Notes under the pieces: model-generated | Databases searched by the model: none | What the model saw: only the letters and a program-made list of their open reading frames with translations | Told to the model about the DNA's origin: nothing | Shown: piece by piece, positions 55,218-63,502 of the stretch | How positions within the stretch are numbered: position 1 is the stretch's first letter | Layout: every line of letters starts with the position of its first letter | Translations under genes and position numbers: made by a program | Assembly: GCF_020523795.1 (NCBI RefSeq) | Contig: NZ_JAJALI010000001.1 | Location: forward strand, 310,001 to 374,000 | Length of the DNA: 64,000 nucleotides | From: Ancylobacter sp. Lp-2 | Lineage (GTDB): Bacteria > Pseudomonadota > Alphaproteobacteria > Rhizobiales > Xanthobacteraceae | Direction of reading: 5' to 3'

Positions 55218-56825
55218 TCAGGCCGCTCGCGGCACGTCCGCGAACACGCCACTGGCCTTGAGGCCGTAATAGCGCGAGCGGCTCGAAACCCCTTCCACCT
55301 GAGCCTGGATCGTGTTGATGCGCCCCCGCTTGGCGAGCACGAGCAAACCGCGCGCCTTGAGCTCCTCAATGACCAGGTCGAGATCACGTGCGTCAGGCCA
55401 AAATGTGTGGAGATAGTCGCGGCGCAGCAGCACACACTCGCCATGGGTAGGGAGCTTACGGCGAATACCGACCGCGCCGGCGGGAATCGCGAGCGATTTT
55501 TCGACATGCGGCAGGCAGCCGGCGGCCCGCGCGAGCGCGAGAAGCGCCAGAAGGAAATCGACCTTACCCACCGGGTCGAAGCTCGAAGCGAGAGCGCGCC
55601 GGTAAAGGCGAACGACAACCCGTTCGACGTGTGTGACACCGCGCCAAGGCGTTGTCCCGGCGCGCGTGGCGATGACGCTAGCGGCGAAGACAAGCCCGAA
55701 TGCCGAGGCGAGGGGATGGTCGAAGACTTTCCAGCGCTTGCGGACTGCCTCGACAAACCGCATTTGCAGATCGATGGCGGCCGCCTTCACCTCCGCCTGA
55801 TTGTCGACCAGATGCCGGATGAAGGCGTCGAACGCGATGCCGTAATTCGCCTCGACGGTCTCTTCGGCCTGGGCGGCGAGGTCACCGGCATCGTCATCCT
55901 CTGCCAAGGCGTTGAAGATGCCCCCGGCGCTCATGGGCAGAACCGGTAGGTCGACATGTTGCAGTTCAGTACCGCGCACGCGTCGGCCGAATGGCGCTTC
56001 CGACGTCGACAGGCCCATGGTGCGCCAGCCCAGTTCGAGCCGTTTAGACCGGTTGGCGTGCTTCGATGGCGCCGCATCAACGCTATGGACCACGGCATCG
56101 ATGAGCGCCTTGCGCATTTCGGTGTCGAGGCGAATCTCGTCGAATATTGCCAGCAGGTCCGACCGGCTCGCGCAGCGCTCCGCGACGGTGCCGGGTCGAA
56201 GGGTATTGGCGGACACATCGACCTTCCGCGCCCGGCCGAACACGGATTGGGCGGCGCGCGAGCACACCGAAATGTGCGCTTCGGGCTCGCCCCACAAATG
56301 GAACAGCACGCCCCGCTCGATGCCGAGCAAGCCCGGAATGAGGCTGGCGAAGGCGAGGCAAATGCTGAAGGTCAAGGCGTCCGACTTCAGGCAAGGTGCG
56401 TGCAAACCGGCCTTCCAATCGTCAAGCGAGCCCCTTCGGCAGCGTAGCGCCGGCTCGCGCACCGAGCCGAGCAACTTCGAAGCGCCAGCCCCGTAGCTCG
56501 CGCGATGGCCGATATAGGCCTCGCCCCGCCAGCCAGAGCGCAGCGTAGCGCCGATGATATTGTCGGGCTCATTTGCAAGGGCGTCATCGACAAGCGCCCG
56601 TACCTCGTGAGGGGGCGCATTCAAGCCGTGGGCAAGCAGCGCACGCACCAGCTTAGCGATTGAGGTTTCCCGTGGCAGGTCGAGGGTTCGGCGTCGCCCG
56701 TTCAGATCGGTGAAGCTGAAGCGGTAAAAATAGTGCGGCGGGTCGGTGTCGAGCGACTTCAATATATGGGCGACTCGGAGGACGGGAGCTGAGTTGTGGT
56801 GTGCGTGCGACGATGCCTTGGTCAT
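55218..56825 (-). CDS. DUF927-like protein with a degenerate nucleotide-binding loop
   Basis: Protein of 535 residues. The arrangement GAGASKLLGSVREPALRCRRGSLDDWKAGL.. FHLWGEPEAHISVCSRAAQSVFGRAR (about 110-200) follows DUF927 NTPases of mobile elements, including the later DEI (LLAIFDEIR). In DUF927 the loop reads G-S-S-x-G-K-T-T; here it is GEPEAHISV, so Lys and Thr are absent. The C-terminal part ends in a wHTH-like segment (HGECVLLRRDYLHTFWP, LVIEELKARGLLVLA). Possibly a replication or partition-related protein. Start ATG 56825; a TTG four codons earlier is possible. Confidence 0.6.
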   Translation of the reverse strand: MTKASSHAHHNSAPVLRVAHILKSLDTDPPHYFYRFSFTDLNGRRRTLDLPRETSIAKLVRALLAHGLNAPPHEVRALVDDALANEPDNIIGATLRSGWRGEAYIGHRASYGAGASKLLGSVREPALRCRRGSLDDWKAGLHAPCLKSDALTFSICLAFASLIPGLLGIERGVLFHLWGEPEAHISVCSRAAQSVFGRARKVDVSANTLRPGTVAERCASRSDLLAIFDEIRLDTEMRKALIDAVVHSVDAAPSKHANRSKRLELGWRTMGLSTSEAPFGRRVRGTELQHVDLPVLPMSAGGIFNALAEDDDAGDLAAQAEETVEANYGIAFDAFIRHLVDNQAEVKAAAIDLQMRFVEAVRKRWKVFDHPLASAFGLVFAASVIATRAGTTPWRGVTHVERVVVRLYRRALASSFDPVGKVDFLLALLALARAAGCLPHVEKSLAIPAGAVGIRRKLPTHGECVLLRRDYLHTFWPDARDLDLVIEELKARGLLVLAKRGRINTIQAQVEGVSSRSRYYGLKASGVFADVPRAA

Positions 56826-56851
56826 GTTCGGTTCCAATCAATCTGGGGGAG

Positions 56852-56888
56852 ACATCGGCCGCGCGGCAGGGGGCCGCGCGGCCGATGT
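56852..56888. repeat. Perfect 16-bp inverted repeat between Rep-like and DUF927-like genes
   Basis: ACATCGGCCGCGCGGC (56852-56867) pairs exactly with GCCGCGCGGCCGATGT (56873-56888), loop AGGGG. It is in the 116-bp gap between two minus-strand genes, 53 bp past the stop of the HxH gene. Could be a terminator, operator or a replication/nicking hairpin. Confidence 0.7.
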
Positions 56889-56941
56889 GTGTGGCTGGAT
56901 GGGAAAGCGCGGCGACGGGGACTGCAGCGACGATGGCCGGC

Positions 56942-57817
56942 TCAGTCTTCGATCCGCACGAAGGTCGGCACCTTGTGATTCGTATCGAGGCGGAAGCCGG
57001 GGTGGATGATCCGGTTCACAAGGCCGAAGCCGTCGAGCATCAGCGCAGCCTCGACCCGCTGATGATTAAGCAGTGGCGGCGTCCGAGTATTCGCGCGGTC
57101 CTTCTCTCGCCCATCCCCCACCGGATCGATCGAGACCCGTCGCGACAGGTTCGGCCGAAACGTGTAGTTGATGAACTTGGGGTTACCGTCCCAGGGCTCG
57201 ACAAGTAGGGGGCGGTCGACATTTGGCGTCGACGGCAACATCATCCGCAGTCGGCGGTGCCATACTGGCAGCCCGACCTTTGAGACCAGCAGGTGCGCGT
57301 GAGCACATTTGAGCTCCGAGCCAAGCTGTCCCCGGCGTTCGTTGAAGGATAGGTCGATCGCCCCCAGGGCAACCCCAGCGCCGGCAAACCTCATTACGAG
57401 AGAAATCAGCTTACGAGCTGTTTCGAGGTCGCCGGTCATGGTCTCCTTGCCCGGGACGTCCCACCGCGTCGGAACGATCGTGACGGAAACGAACTCCTCC
57501 GATCGCCCTTCCATCGCGGTCCAAGATGTCCGGGTGAACCAACGCTGGTGCGCCCGGATACACTCAGGGCATGCCCCGCTGAGGCATCGACGCCCGGCAC
57601 GGCACTTGGCCAAGCGGGCAGCAAGTGCCCGCTTGGAGGATCGCTGGCCCGACGAGTTGCGGAGAAGCTCAATGACTTTACGCCGAGCCTCAATCGCTTC
57701 TTCCGCTTTCGCGAGCGGGTGCTTGTCGCACCCCTCCCACCGAACGAAGATGTCGTCACCGTAGTATTTTTTGGGCAGTTCGAGCCCTTGAAGGAGGTCA
57801 GCCATTGGCCCCCCCAT
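56942..57817 (-). CDS. Rep-like protein with Cys cluster and HxH motif
   Basis: Protein of 291 residues. A zinc-binding-like cluster CRAGRRCLSGACPEC (four Cys) is followed by EFVSVTIVPTRW and, about 90 residues later, ELKCAHAHLLVSKVGLPVWH, where HAH could be the metal-binding pair of an HUH endonuclease; a tyrosine in PKFINYTFRP follows. That order resembles rolling-circle replication initiators, but the match is weak. ATG 57817 has GGAG upstream and overlaps the AlpA-like gene by 20 bp. Confidence 0.5.
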   Translation of the reverse strand: MGGPMADLLQGLELPKKYYGDDIFVRWEGCDKHPLAKAEEAIEARRKVIELLRNSSGQRSSKRALAARLAKCRAGRRCLSGACPECIRAHQRWFTRTSWTAMEGRSEEFVSVTIVPTRWDVPGKETMTGDLETARKLISLVMRFAGAGVALGAIDLSFNERRGQLGSELKCAHAHLLVSKVGLPVWHRRLRMMLPSTPNVDRPLLVEPWDGNPKFINYTFRPNLSRRVSIDPVGDGREKDRANTRTPPLLNHQRVEAALMLDGFGLVNRIIHPGFRLDTNHKVPTFVRIED

Positions 57818-58145
57818 CAAGCTCCACGTTGGTCATGAGCTGGCGGATATAGGCGCGGGGCCAACATGTTACCGAAGGGCCGAGCCTGACACCGGGCCGA
57901 ACCCGCCCCGCCTTTACCCAGGCGTAAAAGGTCGACCGCGAGATCGGCCAAATGCCATTGGGCTTGACGATGTCACGCAAACGGACCCAGCCTTCATCGA
58001 GTTCGGCTGGCGTCAGGTCGACGAAGTTGGAAACCGTTCCCGTTTGCTGGACGGAACATTGCGGCGCGCTGGGCGCCAACCCATGCCTCCCGAAAGTCAG
58101 CGGCTCGAGAGAAGAAGGATAAGTAGCCATTCCTGTTCGCTCCAT
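57798..58145 (-). CDS. AlpA-like regulator or excisionase
   Basis: Protein of 115 residues (110 from MATYPSS at 58130). The second half is the AlpA-type helix-turn-helix: LRDIVKPNGIWPISRSTFYAWVKAGRVRPGVRLGPSVTCWPRAYIRQLM. Such proteins regulate integrase genes or act as directionality factors. The first 45 residues are a Ser/Pro-rich tail not typical of AlpA. It heads the Rep-like/DUF927-like unit. Confidence 0.8.
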   Translation of the reverse strand: MERTGMATYPSSLEPLTFGRHGLAPSAPQCSVQQTGTVSNFVDLTPAELDEGWVRLRDIVKPNGIWPISRSTFYAWVKAGRVRPGVRLGPSVTCWPRAYIRQLMTNVELDGGANG

Positions 58146-58206
58146 TCCGAAGCGTGATTGCTTCGACGATGGCGAAGACAGGTAACGACCACTTGGCCCT
58201 AGAGAG

Positions 58207-58237
58207 CCAAAGTTGGATTTCAGGAATCCAACTTTGG
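58207..58237. terminator. Perfect 13-bp inverted repeat
   Basis: CCAAAGTTGGATT (58207-58219) pairs with AATCCAACTTTGG (58225-58237), five-base loop, in the 105-bp gap between the AT-rich gene and AlpA-like gene, 13 bp beyond the stop of the former. A terminator or an operator for the AlpA-like gene. Confidence 0.55.
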
Positions 58238-58250
58238 ATTTTCGGCTGGT

Positions 58251-59285
58251 CTACCGGCGACCAACCTCATGCACGCCAAGGGCAGCTGCCGCTCGGCGCA
58301 GTGTGCTGCGGATGGCTTCATCGGAAAGCTTCAGGATTCCAGCGTAAGGCCCATCGATATGACGTGTCATATCGTCAATTATATCGCTGACAGCTCCTGA
58401 GTTTCCTGGAATTTTGAAACTGTATCCCCCGACTGCCATCGCCAAAATCAATTTATATAAGCTTTTTGTAGATGGCTTAGATTCATCCGGCTCAAAATTT
58501 AGTGCCATCAATGCAGCATTTTCGGTTCTTAGCCGTTGTACTTCATTTTGCAATTCCTGGTAATTATTATTATTTTCAATCTGAACATTCTTATCTGAAG
58601 GTATTAAATCGATCAGATTCTGAGGATAAGAAATTCCAAATTTGGCAATCCGTCTCATGAGATCTCTAGGCCTCAGAGGCTCTGTAAGATCTCCGGCTTG
58701 AATCGCTCGAGTGAAACGCTCAAAACGCGCTTCGTATTCTTTCTTGAATCGTGACCCAGGCATTGGCTCAGCAAGGGTCTCTCGATTTACAACACGTGGC
58801 TCTTTGCCGAAGGACAAGGCTGTCGCCTCATCCACTGACCAACACGCTAAATCAGCCCAATAAGTATAGTCTGCTTCGGCCTTTGGCTCGTTAAAAAAGC
58901 GGAAAACATCGCGCGCCTCCATTTTTTGAAGGCGAGCGAAAGTTTCTGATTTTATAACGCTATTGTAAATGTTTCGTAATTCTAGTGAAGGAGTTTCGTT
59001 CAGTAATTTATCATAAAAGTCTAGGCTTATCTTAATATAAAATTTTAGTGAATCGATATCATTCTGGCATACATCTATAAATTTATATCTTATATTTTTT
59101 CGATCTGATTCAGAAATATCATCTAATATCGATGGCAACCAAATAGGATTAGAAAAATATGACTCCTCCTCATTTCCAATATCACTCAATATCCGATCAA
59201 ATACCTCTTCTGATATGTAAGGGAAATTATTATATCTAATTTTTGATATCATTTCCTTTTCTTTTTCTCGTTCTCTTTTAGACAA
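58251..59285 (-). CDS. AT-rich hypothetical protein
   Basis: Protein of 344 residues; no named family. N-terminal half (IRYNNFPYISEEVFDRILSDIGNEEESYFSNPIW) is highly charged and strongly AT-rich, unlike the rest of the window; the middle has ADYTYWADLACWSVDEATALSFGKEPRVVN, and 230-260 is a coiled-coil (YQELQNEVQRLRTENAALMA). The gene lies next to the integrase, a usual place for recent cargo. Start ATG at 59285 or MISKIRYNN a little later. Confidence 0.7.
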   Translation of the reverse strand: MSKREREKEKEMISKIRYNNFPYISEEVFDRILSDIGNEEESYFSNPIWLPSILDDISESDRKNIRYKFIDVCQNDIDSLKFYIKISLDFYDKLLNETPSLELRNIYNSVIKSETFARLQKMEARDVFRFFNEPKAEADYTYWADLACWSVDEATALSFGKEPRVVNRETLAEPMPGSRFKKEYEARFERFTRAIQAGDLTEPLRPRDLMRRIAKFGISYPQNLIDLIPSDKNVQIENNNNYQELQNEVQRLRTENAALMALNFEPDESKPSTKSLYKLILAMAVGGYSFKIPGNSGAVSDIIDDMTRHIDGPYAGILKLSDEAIRSTLRRAAAALGVHEVGRR

Positions 59286-59361
59286 TTTAGTCTCCGCGCT
59301 TCATTGTAATCGTTGAATTCGGATAGAGCGACATGTTCAAGCCTATTTGTAATATATTACC

Positions 59362-60546
59362 TTAAATCTCGCTTCTGACCTTATCAAGGTAGTTCGCCCA
59401 CCACCCCATCATGCGGACGCGCTCATCCCAGTGCTCTCCGCGTGCATAGGCCCTGCGAACGGCGTTGCCCTCCACATGAGCCAATTGACGTTCAATGGCA
59501 TCGGGATGCCAGAGCCCGCTTTCATTTAAGAGCGTCGAGGCCGTCGCGCGAAAGCCATGGGCGGTCGCTTCGTCCCGCGCATAGCCCAGTCGACGCAACG
59601 CAGCGTTCAGCGTGTTCTCGGAAATCGGCCGTAACACGCTGCGTACCGAGGGAAAGGCCAGCTTGCCCCTGCCGGTGAGACAGTGGAGGTCTTGAAGAAC
59701 GACTACAGCCTGAGGCGGAAGCGGCACGCGATGTGGGCGACGCATCTTCGCGCGGCTTGCAGGAATGTTCCACTCTGACTTCGCGAAATCGAACTCTGCC
59801 CATTCTGAGGCTCGCAATTCTCCAGGCCGAGGAAATAGCAGCACCATCAATTTCAAAGCCGCCCGCGTCGTAACTTGACCATCAAAACTGTCGATGGCCC
59901 GGATAAGTGCGCCAAGCTTTTTCGGTTCGGTAACCGCCGCCCTTGGCGTGACGATCGGGGCGGCAAGGGCACCCTTCAGCGCGGCTGTTGGGTCGGCCTC
60001 AGCGCGCGCCGTGGCGATGCCATACCGAAACACGGCGCCGATCGTCGAGCGCAAACGTTTCGCCGTCTCGCGCCGTCCGCTGAGCTCGATGCGCTGGAGG
60101 ACCGGAAAGATGTCCCCCGCTTTGATCGACGCAGCCGGGCGACTACCGAGATCGTCATATGCTAGGCCGAGTAGCCACTCGACCTTTGCGATGGTTCGCT
60201 CGGCCTTGCGCTCTCGCTTGAGCTTTTCGACGTACTCCTCCGCGAGCGTACGAAATGTGATGGCGACTTCCGCCTCCGCCTTGGCGGCAAGCTTTTGCGC
60301 CGATGGGTCTTCGCCAGCCAGCAAGGCACGCTTCGCCTGATCGCGGGCCTGGCGCGCCTCGACCAGTGAGATCAGCGGGTAAGGCCCGATCGCGAGCAAC
60401 TTTTGCTTGCCGTCGAACCGATAGGCAAGGCGCCACAGCTTGGAGCCGTTAGGCTGCAGCCAAAGCTGCAGTCCCCCGCCATCTGACAATTTTCGGAGGG
60501 TTTTGCCGGCCTTGGTGTTCCGGCAGGCAAGATCGGTAAGTGGCAC
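59362..60546 (-). CDS. Tyrosine integrase, P4 type
   Basis: Site-specific recombinase of about 394 residues. N-terminal arm-binding domain (PLTDLACRNTKAGKTLRKLSDGGGLQLWL), core-binding domain (ITFRTLAEEYVEKLKRERKAERT), catalytic Arg in LLFPRPGELRASEW, HGFRATAS (His and Arg) and Tyr in VRRAYARGEHWDERV. GTG 60546 gives the family-typical VPLTDLA start. It faces away from the adjacent tRNA-Thr and probably recombines in its 3' end. Confidence 0.92.
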   Translation of the reverse strand: MPLTDLACRNTKAGKTLRKLSDGGGLQLWLQPNGSKLWRLAYRFDGKQKLLAIGPYPLISLVEARQARDQAKRALLAGEDPSAQKLAAKAEAEVAITFRTLAEEYVEKLKRERKAERTIAKVEWLLGLAYDDLGSRPAASIKAGDIFPVLQRIELSGRRETAKRLRSTIGAVFRYGIATARAEADPTAALKGALAAPIVTPRAAVTEPKKLGALIRAIDSFDGQVTTRAALKLMVLLFPRPGELRASEWAEFDFAKSEWNIPASRAKMRRPHRVPLPPQAVVVLQDLHCLTGRGKLAFPSVRSVLRPISENTLNAALRRLGYARDEATAHGFRATASTLLNESGLWHPDAIERQLAHVEGNAVRRAYARGEHWDERVRMMGWWANYLDKVRSEI

Positions 60547-60571
60547 AGTCGATACCCCCGAAACGGGGCGA

Positions 60572-60611
60572 TACCAACACCCCGATTTGCGATACCAACA
60601 ATCGTACCAAC
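60572..60611. promoter_or_regulatory. Candidate integrase arm-type sites (TACCAAC)
   Basis: TACCAAC appears at 60572, 60593 and 60605 just upstream of the integrase start. The same heptamer occurs at the left end of each element (19750, 27483, 27583). Repeats of one heptamer on both flanks of an att site are what tyrosine integrase arm-binding sites look like; untested. Confidence 0.5.
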
Positions 60612-60706
60612 TTTCACATTGGATAGCACTGCACATCGCCGGTCCGCGCTGGACACTGACCAGCGATCAAACCGTTGATTTTACAATGTTTGCTGGACTA
60701 TATCGT

Positions 60707-60723
60707 ACCCCGTTGGACGGGGT
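60707..60723 (-). terminator. tRNA-Thr downstream hairpin
   Basis: ACCCCGT-TGG-ACGGGGT lies two bases past the 3' end of tRNA-Thr, consistent with its terminator, and is identical to the hairpin at 27374-27390 in the remnant copy. Confidence 0.6.
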
Positions 60724-60725
60724 AA

Positions 60726-60801
60726 TGGTGCCGCGGAAGGGATTCGAACCCCCGACCCACGCATTACGAATGCGTTGCTCTACCAGCTGAGCTACCGCGG
60801 C
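60726..60801 (-). tRNA. tRNA-Thr (anticodon CGT)
   Basis: Minus strand folds as a 76-nt cloverleaf: acceptor GCCGCGG/CCGCGGC with encoded CCA, D-stem GCTC, anticodon stem ACGCA/TGCGT with loop TTCGTAA (anticodon CGT, reads ACG, Thr), and T-arm with TTCGAAT. Its 3' end (60726-60748) is the attachment site of the adjacent integrase; copies stand at 27393 and about 19666. Confidence 0.96.
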
Positions 60802-60954
60802 CCACAAAGGCGCATCGACGGCGCCTCTGATAGCCGCGAAGTCGCGGTTTTTCAAGCGTGCCGCCGGCATTGCGTGGAATATGGCACCGCGCACCCCTCG
60901 ATGCCCCCCGGCCAAGCCCCCGCCCTCCGGCCGAAGCCCGCCCCGAAGCGCGGC

Positions 60955-61938
60955 TCAGCCCCAGGGGCCGCGCCGCCCGCCCTCCTCGCCGCCGCGCCCC
61001 CACGGATCGGACGACGGTCGCGCCGTCGCGGCGCCGCCGCCGTCCGGTCGGCCGCCCCAGCCGGCCCCGGCCGGGGCCGGGGCCGAAGCGCCCATCTCCT
61101 GCGCCAGCGCCTGCAACGCGGCGATGCGGTTCTCGGTGGCGGGGTGGGTGGAAAACAGATTGTCCATCCGCTCGCCCGACAGCGGGTTGATGATGAACAT
61201 ATGCGCGGTGGCCGGATTGCGCTCGGCCTCCATGTTCGGCACCTGGTGGGCAAAATTGGCGATCTTGCCCAGCGCCGAGGCGAGCCACAGCGGCTGGCCG
61301 CAGATCAGCGCGCCGGTGCGGTCGGCGACATATTCGCGCGAGCGCGACACCGCCATCTGCACCACCATGGCCGCCAACGGCGCGAGCACCATCATCAGGA
61401 TGGTGCCGATGATGCCGAACGGGTTGTTGTTGTTCTCCCGGCTATGGCCGAAGAACATCGCGAAATTCGCCAGCATCGAGATGGCGCCGGCGAGCGTCGC
61501 AGTGATGGTCATGGTCAGCGTGTCGTAATGCTTGATGTGCGCCAGCTCGTGCGCCATCACCCCGGCGACCTCCTCGCGCGACAGCGCGTTGAGGAGGCCG
61601 GTGGTCGCCGCCACCGCGGCGTTCTGCGGGTTACGGCCGGTGGCAAAGGCGTTGGGCTGCGGGTTGTCGATGATGTAGACGCGCGGCATCGGCAATTCGG
61701 CACGCGCCGCCAGCTGCTCGATCATGCCGACGAATTCCGGCGCGCTGGCGCGATCGACCTCGCGGGCGCCGTACATCGACAGCACCATGCGATCGGAATT
61801 CCAGTAGCTGAACAGATTCATGCCGGCGGCGACCACCAGCGCGATCATCATGCCGCTCGATCCGCCGATCAGGTAGCCGACCGCCATGAACAGCGCGGTC
61901 ATCCCCGCCAGCAGGATCGCCGTGCGAAAATAGTTCAT
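60955..61938 (-). CDS. htpX: Membrane metalloprotease HtpX
   Basis: Inner-membrane protease of 327 residues: two N-terminal spans ([19 protein letters not shown]), zinc site [10 protein letters not shown] (about 130-139) and a distant Glu in [11 protein letters not shown], further spans around [12 protein letters not shown]. The C terminus after residue 290 is a Gly/Pro/Arg-rich tail. ATG 61938 has GAGGAA upstream. Quality control of membrane proteins under stress. Marks the return to core chromosome. Confidence 0.95.
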   Translation of the reverse strand: MNYFRTAILLAGMTALFMAVGYLIGGSSGMMIALVVAAGMNLFSYWNSDRMVLSMYGAREVDRASAPEFVGMIEQLAARAELPMPRVYIIDNPQPNAFATGRNPQNAAVAATTGLLNALSREEVAGVMAHELAHIKHYDTLTMTITATLAGAISMLANFAMFFGHSRENNNNPFGIIGTILMMVLAPLAAMVVQMAVSRSREYVADRTGALICGQPLWLASALGKIANFAHQVPNMEAERNPATAHMFIINPLSGERMDNLFSTHPATENRIAALQALAQEMGASAPAPAGAGWGGRPDGGGAATARPSSDPWGRGGEEGGRRGPWG

Positions 61939-62115
61939 CGCTTTCCTCGTCCGGCGCCGCTCCGGCGGCACCCGTGCTGGAAATAGGATGGGAAGCCCCG
62001 CCGGCTACCGCAAGGGAGCCGGGCCGCGCCGGGCCGTTGCCCCAACACCATCGGAGCAACTGCCCGGCCACCCGCCGGCTTGACGCCGCCCCGCGCGCGA
62101 TGCTTCCAATGAGCC

Positions 62116-62328
62116 ATGGACGAGAACACCAAGGCCCCCGCATCCCCGTCGCCGGCTCCGGCCCGCGAGCTCCCCCCCGCCGCCCGCCGCGCGCTGGAGG
62201 AGGCTGCCGCCCGCCGCGCCGCTGAGGGCACGCCGGCGCCGCTGCCGAAGGAGATCGACGGGCGCGGCGGCCCCGAGCCGGTGCGCTATGGCGACTGGGA
62301 AGTGAAGGGCATCGCCTCGGATTTCTGA
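62116..62328 (+). CDS. Succinate dehydrogenase assembly factor 4 homologue (DUF1674)
   Basis: Protein of 70 residues. The last 20, KEIDGRGGPEPVRYGDWEVK.. GIASDF, form the invariant DUF1674/SDHAF4 signature; the first 45 are Ala/Pro/Arg-rich. SDHAF4 protects the flavinylated SdhA subunit before assembly. It is alone here, divergent from htpX and convergent with arfB. Confidence 0.9.
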   Translation: MDENTKAPASPSPAPARELPPAARRALEEAAARRAAEGTPAPLPKEIDGRGGPEPVRYGDWEVKGIASDF

Positions 62329-62385
62329 GGCCGCGCCAAGTCTCCCTCACCGACAAGCCTTCCCCGCCGCCTGATCGTTCGCCGC

Positions 62386-62817
62386 CTAGTCTTCCGCGCC
62401 GCCGCCCGGCTTGTCGCGCCGGAGCGCCTTGACGCCGGAACGCTTGGCCTTGCCCTCCAGCCGGCGGATCTTCGAGCCGAGCGTCGGCCGGGTCGGCCGG
62501 CGGGTGATCGGCACCACCGCCGCCTCCCGGATCATCTCGACCAGCCGGGCGAGGGCGTCCTCGCGGTTGCGCTCCTGGGTGCGGAAGCGCTGGGCGGAGA
62601 TCACGATCACCCCGTCATTGGTGAGCCGCTTGCCGGCGATCTTCTCCAGCCGCTCCTTCACCGCCTCCGGCAGGTTCGGCGAGGAGCGCACGTCGAAGCG
62701 CAGCTGCACCGCGCTCGACACCTTGTTGACGTTCTGCCCGCCCGGCCCGGAGGCGCGCACGAACACCTCGACGATCTCCTCCTCGGCGAGGCTGATGCGG
62801 TTGGTGACGGGGATCAT
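62386..62817 (-). CDS. arfB: Alternative ribosome-rescue factor ArfB (YaeJ-like)
   Basis: Protein of 143 residues: release-factor-like GGQ in VRASGPGGQNVNKVSSAVQL (about 22-41) and a basic C-terminal tail (RRLEGKAKRSGVKALRRDK) that enters the mRNA channel. It hydrolyses peptidyl-tRNA on stalled ribosomes. ATG 62817 is chosen since MIPVTNRISL begins the family. Confidence 0.93.
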   Translation of the reverse strand: MIPVTNRISLAEEEIVEVFVRASGPGGQNVNKVSSAVQLRFDVRSSPNLPEAVKERLEKIAGKRLTNDGVIVISAQRFRTQERNREDALARLVEMIREAAVVPITRRPTRPTLGSKIRRLEGKAKRSGVKALRRDKPGGGAED

Positions 62818-62931
62818 CGCGCCGGTCCGGGCTGGAGCTTGGTCAGGTCGCCCGAAATATCCCGGCACGGCAGGAAAAGCGACAAGGCAACGAAAGGCCG
62901 GCGAAGCGCGGCCAGTCCCGGGCGCGGTGCC

Positions 62932-63420
62932 TCAGCGCCCGCCGGACGGGGCGCCGATCTCGTCGAGCCGCCGGCGCACGCTCTCCAGCTGGCCGAGCGT
63001 GACGCTCACCCGCTCGCTCAGCGCCTCGGCGATGCGCACCGCCGATTCCGGGTAGCTCTCCACCGTGCGCATGAAGATCACGCGCGGAATGCGCAGCACC
63101 GCCGAAGGCGCCAGCGCCGTGGCGGTGGCCGGGCGCTTGGTGTCGGTGATCAGCGCGATCTCGCCGAGCAGCGTGCCGGGACCGACGTCCTCGCTATGGC
63201 CGGGCTTGGCGCTGCGTGCCGGGTTCTCGTGGCACACCCGCAGCCGGCCGGTCACCACCACATAGGCGGCGTCGGCGAACTGGCCCTCGCGGAACAGCAC
63301 CTCACCTTCGTTGAGGCGGCGCGTATCGGCGCTGATGGCGATCACGCGCAGTCCCTCGCGGCCGAGCAGCTGCAGCAGCGGCACGCCTTCGAGTAGCGCG
63401 ATGTCGTCCTCGATGGCCAT
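62932..63420 (-). CDS. Cyclic-nucleotide-binding domain protein
   Basis: Protein of 162 residues made of a single cNMP-binding domain: RRLNEGEVLFREGQFADAAYVVVTGRLRV, then GPGTLLGEIALITDTKRPATATALAPS, where GE and R match the phosphate-binding cassette. No HTH follows, unlike Crp, so it is not a DNA-binding Crp/Fnr regulator; likely a sensor module. ATG 63420 (MAIEDDIALLEGV). Confidence 0.85.
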   Translation of the reverse strand: MAIEDDIALLEGVPLLQLLGREGLRVIAISADTRRLNEGEVLFREGQFADAAYVVVTGRLRVCHENPARSAKPGHSEDVGPGTLLGEIALITDTKRPATATALAPSAVLRIPRVIFMRTVESYPESAVRIAEALSERVSVTLGQLESVRRRLDEIGAPSGGR

Positions 63421-63502
63421 CGGGCGGGCCAACCTCCAGCGCACGGACGCGAATCATCCGCGCGAATCAGATTCACCGGTAAGTGAATCACCTGACGCGC
63501 GG

